DNA from: Oxalobacter aliiformigenes
GTDB taxonomy: Bacteria; Pseudomonadota; Gammaproteobacteria; Burkholderiales; Burkholderiaceae_D
Assembly: GCF_027116575.1 (NCBI RefSeq)
Contig: NZ_CP098252.1
Location: 2,046,001-2,110,000, forward strand
Reading direction: 5' to 3'
DNA: 64,000 nt
Positions within the stretch are counted from its first letter, which is position 1. Each line of letters opens with the position of its first letter. A program made the translations under genes and the position numbers. The notes beneath the pieces were generated by a model. The model saw only the letters and a list, made by a program, of their open reading frames with translations, did no database searches and was not told the origin of the DNA. Below are positions 58,471 through 64,000 of this stretch, one piece after another.

Positions 58471-60099
58471 TTACAGCCCCCTAAACTGCGCACAAGTCTT
58501 GAACACATCCAGTGATGGTGTGACATTTTTCTGACGACACCATTTTGCCGTCAGTTTCAACAATTCCTTGATATCCCGACCGGATACGCCCCTGAAGTTG
58601 TCAACCAGACTGTCAACCAGATCCTCCGACAACTGAAACTGGAACTGATTGGCCAGAACATTCCAAATCCGTTTGGCATCCTCGGCTTTCGGCACTGAAT
58701 AGCGGATAGTAGCTATACAACGGGATGCAATCGCATCATCCACATCATCGACACGGTTGGTTGTCAGAAAAAGCAACCCGTGAAAATATTCTAGCGTGCG
58801 CAAAAAAGACGCAACAACCGCATTATGATCGATTTCATTTCCACGCCGGCGAATATATACATCGGCTTCATCGATCAACATGACAGCACCCCAACGCTGG
58901 GCACGCTTTAAAACTTTTTCAAGATTTTTTTCGACATTTTCCGAAGAAACCCCCAACTGCCCGGAATGAACCCGATACAAAGGCCTGCCGACCACTTCCG
59001 AATAGACTTCTGCTGTCAACGTCTTGCCCAACCCAGGTGCACCTTTACACAATATCGTTGTTCCTCCCGACTTGCCTGCGACAATATCATCCATGAGAAT
59101 ATCCATGTCCTGCGTCAGGATATCAATCAGATCACGGTGTTCTTCCGGCAGGATCAATTTTTCCCTGAGACTGGAATCATACTGATAATCGGTTAGATTA
59201 TCGACATGGATCCACATGTTCGTATGGGTTTCAAGATTGAAGCACAATATATGTGGATGAACGGGTATTTCATTGAAATTCAGTCCAAAACTTTCCCAGA
59301 ACGGAGAATTGATTTTGGTAAAAAACTTTCTGTGAAGAAGCCCTTCATCATTGATAACCCTGCAAGGATTTTCAAAAACAACCCGTTCAGGATAGTGGGT
59401 CCTTTCATCCATATCCACTTCCATCCCGCTTCCTGTCGCCCAGAACTGACTGTTCATTTTAGGCAGGATGTCAGTAAAAACCTCCATGGCTTTAAGGTAA
59501 CCGGCCTTTAAAGCAGGCGTCTCCTTCATGAACCCTTTCATTGCCAAAACATCGGCTATTTTTTTGAACTGCACATCTTCAGCAAAGAAATAAATGACTT
59601 TCGACGCAGGTCTGACAAGGTCATCCCGACGGGTCGGAATACTGTTCGCCGTCAAATACACCGCTACACACGGCGGTGCATTCGAAGCTTCCTGATAAGC
59701 TACGTCGGTCACAAGCCAGGGAACATGTTCCCCCTCGTCACCAAGTGTATAAAGCCAGCCGTCAATGGCATCCTGTTTAATATATTCACCCAATGCCTGG
59801 GCAAGCACGACCAGATCGTATATTTCAATATTTGCGGGATCTTTCGAGGCGGCTCTTAATCCTGCAATTGTCCCTGCCATGGCACGATGCCCCCCCTGCG
59901 TCAGTTTTTCCTGTACCCAGTCTTTTGCTATTTCATCCAGTTCATTGTAAGAAATGGTTATCTCGTCATCGCCTCTCAAAAGAAGATAGGCAGGAATATT
60001 CTTGGCCCAGTCCGCATGCGCAAAACTTTCTTTGGCCTCCTTCGCAATTGCAGCAGAAATGGTTATCAAAATACCACGTGAAGATTCTTCATAATTCAT
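58471..60099 (-). CDS. AAA+ ATPase with unassigned N-terminal half
   Basis: The C-terminal half is a classical AAA module: Walker A GAPGLGKT at 353-360, Walker B MLIDEAD at 407-413, sensor-1 FLTTNRVDDVDDAIASRC with the arginine of the second-region-of-homology nearby, and a lid subdomain with SGRDIKELLKL. It is most like the classic AAA/Bcs1-type group. The first 340 residues do not match a domain I know; they contain AMAGTIAGLRAASKDPANIE, VAVYLTANSIPTRRDDLVRP and CFNLETHTNMWIHVDNLTDY, and no membrane segment. The likely role is remodelling of a protein partner. GGAG precedes the ATG. It stands alone, divergent from the envelope-stress run. Confidence 0.8.
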   Translation of the reverse strand: MNYEESSRGILITISAAIAKEAKESFAHADWAKNIPAYLLLRGDDEITISYNELDEIAKDWVQEKLTQGGHRAMAGTIAGLRAASKDPANIEIYDLVVLAQALGEYIKQDAIDGWLYTLGDEGEHVPWLVTDVAYQEASNAPPCVAVYLTANSIPTRRDDLVRPASKVIYFFAEDVQFKKIADVLAMKGFMKETPALKAGYLKAMEVFTDILPKMNSQFWATGSGMEVDMDERTHYPERVVFENPCRVINDEGLLHRKFFTKINSPFWESFGLNFNEIPVHPHILCFNLETHTNMWIHVDNLTDYQYDSSLREKLILPEEHRDLIDILTQDMDILMDDIVAGKSGGTTILCKGAPGLGKTLTAEVYSEVVGRPLYRVHSGQLGVSSENVEKNLEKVLKRAQRWGAVMLIDEADVYIRRRGNEIDHNAVVASFLRTLEYFHGLLFLTTNRVDDVDDAIASRCIATIRYSVPKAEDAKRIWNVLANQFQFQLSEDLVDSLVDNFRGVSGRDIKELLKLTAKWCRQKNVTPSLDVFKTCAQFRGL

Positions 60100-60400
60100 T
60101 CAAGCACTCCCGTGTTGAGGGCAAGTTGGACACAAATCAGGAACATCCGCTTTCCACATAAAAGTACATTTTAGCAAGACTTTTTGCTCATCCCCTTTTT
60201 TTTGTGAAATAGATACAGATTCTTAATAGGGTCAAACAAAGTCAGCCAGTGAAAATTCGCACGGAAATATTGACTGCAGGAATTATAAATTAAAAGAATG
60301 ATATTCGCGTCGCTATATTTTGTTCTCGGTCAAACGGGAACTCCATGTCCTTGCTCACACTCTAATTACAGCTGCCACTTCAAACATAGGGAGAAATCAA
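60100..60400. promoter_or_regulatory. Divergent promoter region of the AAA+ gene and stress run
   Basis: 301 bases without a gene. For the AAA+ gene, TGCTAAAAT (minus strand, 60168-60176) is an extended -10 element without a clear -35. For the plus-strand run, TTGACT at about 60270 and TATAAA at 60284-60289 occur but at improper spacing. A run of eight Ts lies near 60200. Confidence 0.35.
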
Positions 60401-60877
60401 ATGAAAAAAATGATGTCTTTTATATTATTGATCGCTTTCGGTTTGGGCATTTCAGTTGCTCATGCACAGAATTACAATAGTGCACCGGAAGTTGCATCCA
60501 CACTTTGGGCAATCAATAAAGCCGAGATTGAAACAAGCAAAATGGCAAAAGATAAAACGATCAGTCAGCCAATTCTCCAGTTCTCAACAAAAATGTTCAC
60601 TGAACATCAAAATGCCCAGAAAGAACTTGAAAAAATCCTGAAAGAAAATAATATCAGCAAGATCTCCAGCGCTGATGCAAGAACATTTCGTAGCGAGGCC
60701 CGCAAAGCCATGCGTACAATGAAAAAACTCCAGGGGATCGCATTTGACAGAACCTATATGGACTATCAGATAAGTTCTCATAAAAAAGCTCTCGAAATAA
60801 TCAATGGCTACATTCTTCCTCGTGTACAAAACCCGGCGCTGAAAAAACTATACACTTCAAATGAAGCAGAATATTGA
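60401..60877 (+). CDS. Periplasmic DUF4142 protein
   Basis: Signal peptide ending in AHA before Gln23, then an all-helical domain of about 135 residues typical of DUF4142, a ferritin-like four-helix family frequent in stress-resistant bacteria and of unknown function. Blocks include WAINKAEIETSKMAKDK, MFTEHQNAQKELEKIL and MDYQISSHKKALEIINGYI. I chose ATG 60401, with GGGAG 7 bases upstream, rather than an earlier in-frame start. First gene of a six-gene plus-strand run. Confidence 0.88.
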   Translation: MKKMMSFILLIAFGLGISVAHAQNYNSAPEVASTLWAINKAEIETSKMAKDKTISQPILQFSTKMFTEHQNAQKELEKILKENNISKISSADARTFRSEARKAMRTMKKLQGIAFDRTYMDYQISSHKKALEIINGYILPRVQNPALKKLYTSNEAEY

Positions 60878-60962
60878 AAATCATTTGCAGGAAGCCACCA
60901 GTATACGCGGTTCCATGTAACGACTCATGTGATTGAAAAAACATTTCATTGCGAGATTGATT

Positions 60963-61364
60963 ATGTTGAATTCACCGGATCCTCAAACCAAGGAAGATCT
61001 GAAACAGAAAATGGAATCGGTTTCTGAACAGATCGATATTTCCAAAAACGACTTTATGTCCGCAACCGGCAACATCAAGGAGAACCTGAACAATGAAACT
61101 GAAAGATTCCAGGAAGATCTGAAAGACCTAAAAGATCGAGTCATTGATTTATCCAGCAAAGGGATAAATGTAGCCAGACAAACGATCTCAACAAACCTTG
61201 AAACAGCAAAAGGCAAGGCCAGTCAACTCAAACACTGTGCACTTGAAAAAGCCGGAAAAAGTATTCAATTTACAGGCAATTATATAAGAGAAAAACCATA
61301 TCAATCAGTTGGAATTGCCGCCGGTATCGGTTTCCTGCTCGGAAAAATCATGTCGCGAAAATAA
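60963..61364 (+). CDS. ElaB/YqjD/DUF883-family membrane-anchored protein
   Basis: Long amphipathic helical region (about residues 10-100; QKMESVSEQIDI... and LKDLKDRVIDLSSKGINVAR) ending in the conserved C-terminal anchor REKPYQSVGIAAGIGFLLGK. In E. coli, YqjD and ElaB tether ribosomes to the inner membrane in stationary phase. ATG 60963 gives 133 residues; earlier in-frame codons have no support. It is followed after 23 bases by a YqjE-like gene, the same order as yqjD-yqjE-yqjK of E. coli. Confidence 0.88.
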   Translation: MLNSPDPQTKEDLKQKMESVSEQIDISKNDFMSATGNIKENLNNETERFQEDLKDLKDRVIDLSSKGINVARQTISTNLETAKGKASQLKHCALEKAGKSIQFTGNYIREKPYQSVGIAAGIGFLLGKIMSRK

Positions 61365-61387
61365 CAACTGTCAAGAGAGGTGCTTCC

Positions 61388-61756
61388 GTGATCGACAAAT
61401 TGAAAAACATGAGAACTATCGGAAGGTATATCCAGCAAAGGATGATGGATTATCTGAGACTTCTGTTAATTGATTTGAAAATCCAGAAGCAACTCTTCAT
61501 CAACAGAATGGTTTGTCTGGCCATAATTTTCGTTTTTCTATTTCTTTCGTTAATTTTTCTGGGTATTGCCATTATACTTTCCTTTATCAATACCCCATAC
61601 CTTATTATAGCTGCCTGGTGTGTTTTCCTCGCTCATGTTCTGGTTCTTCTTATCAGTCTGCTTATATATATACGGTACCGTTCATCCACCCCTTTGTTCT
61701 GCGATATTGAAAAAGAATTGAAACAGGACATCGATATGATGAAAGAATTTTTATGA
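61388..61756 (+). CDS. YqjE-like inner-membrane protein (phage holin superfamily)
   Basis: Two adjacent membrane segments (about residues 42-67 and 70-95) flanked by charged helices. The size of 122 residues and its place after the DUF883 gene match YqjE, whose function is unknown. The start is a GTG at 61388 with AGAGAGG 8 bases upstream. The stop overlaps the next ATG. Confidence 0.82.
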   Translation: MIDKLKNMRTIGRYIQQRMMDYLRLLLIDLKIQKQLFINRMVCLAIIFVFLFLSLIFLGIAIILSFINTPYLIIAAWCVFLAHVLVLLISLLIYIRYRSSTPLFCDIEKELKQDIDMMKEFL

Positions 61757-62016
61757 AAACACTGATTTATCTTGAAAATGAGAAGAAAGTGCTCATCCAG
61801 AGCCTAAGAATCAGCAGAATTACATGGAAAAATGAATATCTGAAGGAAAGATCTGCTCATTTACGATACGAAAATTATATGAATAGTTTCTTTCCTCGAA
61901 GCATCATCTTCAGATCCGTAATGAAATACCATTCATGGATTACATTGTTGATTTCATATTTTCTGTGGAAGAAAAACTTTTTTTCTTATCTGCTGAAAAA
62001 AGTATTTCGACAATAA
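61753..62016 (+). CDS. YqjK-like small basic protein
   Basis: 87 residues, strongly basic, overlapping the YqjE-like gene by ATGA (61753-61756). A charged helix (ENEKKVLIQSLRISRITWKN) is followed by a weak hydrophobic stretch (HSWITLLISYFLW) and a lysine-rich end. Size, charge and position fit YqjK; sequence similarity is weak, so the assignment rests mainly on context. Confidence 0.7.
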   Translation: MKTLIYLENEKKVLIQSLRISRITWKNEYLKERSAHLRYENYMNSFFPRSIIFRSVMKYHSWITLLISYFLWKKNFFSYLLKKVFRQ

Positions 62017-62088
62017 ACTTCTGAATAACTTGATGAAAGAATCACTACGATTTTCATGAGAAATTTTTAATTATCATGGAGGAACCAA

Positions 62089-62496
62089 ATGAGTTATCTG
62101 GTAAACGATGTCTATGGTATGTACAAGTGCGATTCTCCCGATGGAATCTGTTTTATGGGTGTCAAAACAATTATCGGCGAGGAAGTTATCGGAAAAAATG
62201 GCAAAAAACTGGGTAATATTGAGGAACTGATGATCGATATGCGAACACAACATGTCGCATATGCTCTCATGACATTCGGTGGTTTTCTGGGTATGGGAGA
62301 ACGCCTCTTCGCTGTTCCCTTCCGGGCCTTTCACAACGACGGTATCAAGGGTCATTTATTCCTTGATGTCGATGAAAATTCCATCAACAATGCACCTTAT
62401 ATCGAAAAAGACAATTGGCCTGACATGGCGGACAAAAACTGGATTCGTGAAATCCACGCCTTTTATGGAGTCGAACCTTATCAGGTTGGCATGTAA
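62089..62496 (+). CDS. PRC-barrel domain protein
   Basis: Small beta-barrel domain of the photosynthetic-reaction-centre type: GVKTIIGEEVIGKNGKKLGN, IEELMIDMRTQHVAYALMTF and LFAVPFRAF are characteristic. In heterotrophs such proteins often occur with general-stress and envelope genes, and their role is unclear. No signal peptide. A strong GGAGGAACCA precedes the ATG. Confidence 0.88.
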   Translation: MSYLVNDVYGMYKCDSPDGICFMGVKTIIGEEVIGKNGKKLGNIEELMIDMRTQHVAYALMTFGGFLGMGERLFAVPFRAFHNDGIKGHLFLDVDENSINNAPYIEKDNWPDMADKNWIREIHAFYGVEPYQVGM

Positions 62497-62514
62497 ATTT
62501 TCCAGGAGGATCTT

Positions 62515-62826
62515 ATGAAACTTTCCCCAAAAATCTCTGCCTTTTTCATGGCATTATTTCTTGTGAGTCTGGTTGGATGCGCTTCCACCCAGCAACATCA
62601 AAGTGCCTCGGAATATATTGACGATGCTGTAATCACGACCAAAGTCAAAGCTGCCTTATTTAATGATCCAGACCTAAGTGCAGCCGAAATCAACGTCGAA
62701 ACTTACAATGGAGAGGTTCAACTGAGTGGTTTCGTCTCTACACAAAGCCAGATTAATCAGGCTGTACAAGTCGCCAAGAAAGTGGAAGGCGTAAGAAAAG
62801 TCAAAAACAGCCTCTTGGTAAAATAG
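62515..62826 (+). CDS. BON-domain lipoprotein (OsmY-like)
   Basis: Lipoprotein signal with lipobox LVGC (Cys22), then one BON domain: DDAVITTKVKAALFNDPDLS, INVETYNGEVQLSGFV and VEGVRKVKNSLLVK. BON proteins bind phospholipid and act in osmotic or envelope stress; OsmY and DolP are the known models. The single domain and 103-residue length indicate a small outer-membrane or periplasmic-face lipoprotein. AGGAGG lies 6 bases before the ATG. Last gene of the stress run. Confidence 0.9.
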   Translation: MKLSPKISAFFMALFLVSLVGCASTQQHQSASEYIDDAVITTKVKAALFNDPDLSAAEINVETYNGEVQLSGFVSTQSQINQAVQVAKKVEGVRKVKNSLLVK

Positions 62827-62832
62827 ATAATA

Positions 62833-62864
62833 TCCGGCCAGCAAGCTGGCCGGAAAAATTCCGG
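62833..62864. terminator. Two overlapping hairpins between convergent genes
   Basis: TCCGGCCAGC (62833-62842) pairs with GCTGGCCGGA (62845-62854). CCGGAA (62850-62855) can instead pair with TTCCGG (62859-62864). The two stems share 62850-62854 and cannot form together. T-runs are poor, so termination strength is uncertain. Confidence 0.55.
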
Positions 62865-62865
62865 T

Positions 62866-63348
62866 TTACGCTTTTCTTTCAAACTCAATAAAGGAATACG
62901 GAATCGATGCATCGAATTCTCTTTTTGTTTTTTCGACAAACTGATCACTCGACAACACAGGATAAGTCGTTTCACCTTCAAAAACAGCATGAACGACGGT
63001 CAAATAAACCTTGTCAGTAAACGGCAAAGTCTGGGCAAACAACTCTCCTCCCCCACCGATTACAATATCTTCCAATCCCAGTTCACCGGCCAGTTTGATA
63101 GCTTCTTCAATGCTATGAACGACGTAGGCTCCGGCAACATCATAATCTTTCTGTCGTGAAACGATAATAGTCGTCCTGTCCGGTAAAACTCTCCCAATTG
63201 ATTCGTGGGTTTTTCTCCCCAGAATTAATGCCTTGCCAACAGTGAGTCTCTTGAAAATTTTTTGTTCACCCGGAATATGCCAAGGCATTTGCCCATCTTT
63301 CCCTATTACCCTGTTTTCTGACATGGCAACGACATGAGATATAACCAT
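62866..63348 (-). CDS. folA: Dihydrofolate reductase
   Basis: Reduces dihydrofolate to tetrahydrofolate with NADPH; target of trimethoprim. The N-terminus SHVVAMSENRVIGKDGQMPW, the NADPH-binding LILGRKTHESIGR and VIGGGGELFAQTLP blocks match the family. The acidic active-site residue after PWHIPG is Glu rather than the Asp of E. coli, a known natural alternative. The length of 160 residues is normal. AGGA lies 9 bases before the ATG. It is probably chromosomal housekeeping rather than an acquired resistance copy, since no mobile elements are near. Confidence 0.94.
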   Translation of the reverse strand: MVISHVVAMSENRVIGKDGQMPWHIPGEQKIFKRLTVGKALILGRKTHESIGRVLPDRTTIIVSRQKDYDVAGAYVVHSIEEAIKLAGELGLEDIVIGGGGELFAQTLPFTDKVYLTVVHAVFEGETTYPVLSSDQFVEKTKREFDASIPYSFIEFERKA

Positions 63349-63384
63349 TCAGTACTTCCTTTTTAAACTCGGACAAGATTGCTG

Positions 63385-64000
63385 CTAAAGTTTGATTTTC
63401 AGACGTGTCAAAGTTGAATTCAACAGATCATTATCAGGATCTTTCTTTTTGACTTTACTGAAAAGCGACAAAGCCTCTTGCCGATTTCCTTTTGTCCACA
63501 ACACCTCGGCAAGATGAATTGCTATCTCATTGTCCGATCGCAATTTGTAGGCATGACGCAAATTCTGTTCAGCTAAATCAAGATCACCCTGTCTGAAAAA
63601 AACCCAACCAAGACTATCTATAATATAAGGGTCATCGGGTGCCAGTTTTATTGCCTTATCGATCAGTATAAATGCTTCATCCAGTCGAAGATTACGATCT
63701 GCCAATGAATACCCCAAAGCGTTATAAGCTTGCTGATAATTTGGATCGATTTCAATGATCCGTTTCAATGATTCTTCCATGAGCCCATACTTCCCCAGAT
63801 TCTCTGCAGCCAAAGCATAGTCGTACAGAATATTGGTATTCTGCGGAAATTGCGCAACTCCCGACTTGAGAACATTGAAAGCATCTTTTGTTCTTTTGAC
63901 TTCTTTCAGAATTTGTGCCTCAGTCAGCAACAATTTTTCCCGTTCATAAGGATTTTCATTCGCCAAATCCGTAATGATTTTCCTTGCCCTGTTGACATTT
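63385..64000 (-). CDS. Tetratricopeptide-repeat protein (C-terminal part, truncated by window edge)
   Basis: The frame is open through the window edge, so the start lies beyond 64000. At least four TPR units are visible, such as GKYGLMEESLKRIIEIDPNY, AYNALGYSLADRNLRLDEA, PYIIDSLGWVFFRQGDLDLA and NEIAIHLAEVLWTKGNRQEA. The consecutive DSLGW and GYSLADR units resemble the long TPR lipoprotein or secreted proteins encoded near lolB/ispE in Betaproteobacteria. It probably acts as a protein-binding scaffold in the envelope. It lies 36 bases upstream of folA on the same strand. Confidence 0.88.
   Translation of the reverse strand, partial: NVNRARKIITDLANENPYEREKLLLTEAQILKEVKRTKDAFNVLKSGVAQFPQNTNILYDYALAAENLGKYGLMEESLKRIIEIDPNYQQAYNALGYSLADRNLRLDEAFILIDKAIKLAPDDPYIIDSLGWVFFRQGDLDLAEQNLRHAYKLRSDNEIAIHLAEVLWTKGNRQEALSLFSKVKKKDPDNDLLNSTLTRLKIKL

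Noticed and set aside
62866..63348. Acquired trimethoprim-resistance dihydrofolate reductase
   Set aside because: No integron, recombination site or mobile gene is nearby, and the sequence looks like an ordinary chromosomal enzyme.
1..64000. CRISPR array, prophage or insertion sequence
   Set aside because: I found no regularly spaced repeats, no transposase or integrase signatures and no terminal inverted repeats with target duplications.

Overview
The window looks like chromosomal DNA of a betaproteobacterium, most probably of the Oxalobacteraceae (an Oxalobacter-like species). I infer this from three things. The housekeeping blocks are typical of Burkholderiales: trxA-rho; cysS-DNA glycosylase-accA-tilS-lysC; ppiB-lpxH; cysE, rlmB-rnr with tRNA-Leu; rpsO-pnp; leuA, pssA-psd; yggX-argA divergent from hrpA; a CysB-type regulator; lptF-lptG divergent from pepA. 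Base composition is moderate, and many proteins look betaproteobacterial. No rRNA or other direct taxonomic marker is present. I saw no prophage, insertion sequence, integrase or CRISPR array.

Layout. 1-3.6 kb: end of an RND multidrug efflux operon (inner-membrane pump and outer-membrane lipoprotein). 3.9-6.3 kb: trxA, rho and a rubrerythrin-like protein that has lost several iron ligands. 6.4-14.7 kb: a minus-strand block with a nitronate monooxygenase-like flavoprotein, a tandem UspA protein, lysC, tilS, accA, an AlkA-type glycosylase and cysS. 15.0-16.9 kb: ppiB, lpxH and an AAG-type 3-methyladenine glycosylase. 16.9-23.9 kb: two very large tandem paralogues of the DUF748/AsmA-like envelope family. 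23.9-25.5 kb: an accessory island with repeated TAATGCG motifs, an orphan autotransporter leader (ESPR) and an unrecognised double winged-helix protein. 25.6-29.8 kb: cysE, rlmB, rnr and a tRNA-Leu(CAG) behind a near-consensus promoter. 29.9-32.3 kb: a second gene-poor stretch with a perfect 26-bp palindrome and a frameshifted sodium/glutamate symporter gene. 32.4-43.0 kb: an NAPE-PLD-like metallo-beta-lactamase protein, trmB, a quinone oxidoreductase, pnp, rpsO, a pair of duplicated lipoproteins, leuA, pssA and psd. 43.1-47.3 kb: a proteostasis cluster (hsp20-lon behind a sigma-32-like promoter, a PEBP protein and a second hsp20). 47.4-57.9 kb: yggX-argA, hrpA, a CysB-type regulator, lptG-lptF and pepA. 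58.0-62.8 kb: a small lysine-rich secreted protein, an unusual AAA+ ATPase and, divergent from it, a six-gene envelope-stress run (DUF4142, YqjD-, YqjE- and YqjK-like, PRC-barrel, BON lipoprotein). 62.9-64.0 kb: dihydrofolate reductase and the end of a TPR protein.

Functional themes. Much of the window serves the cell envelope: efflux, LpxH and LptFG for LPS, PssA/Psd for phospholipids, AsmA-like giants, lipoproteins and the YqjD/E/K group. RNA metabolism (Rho, RNase R, PNPase, HrpA, TilS, TrmB, RlmB) and protein quality control (Hsp20, Lon, PepA, thioredoxin) are also well represented. Several genes appear to use TTG or GTG starts (rnr, psd, tilS, accA, the yqjE-like gene). Many gene ends carry clear hairpin terminators, some of them bidirectional between convergent genes.

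The items most worth following up are the AAA+ ATPase with an unassigned N-terminal half, the 140-residue internal duplication in one DUF748 giant, the ESPR/repeat/winged-helix island, the degenerate rubrerythrin, and the single-base disruption of gltS.
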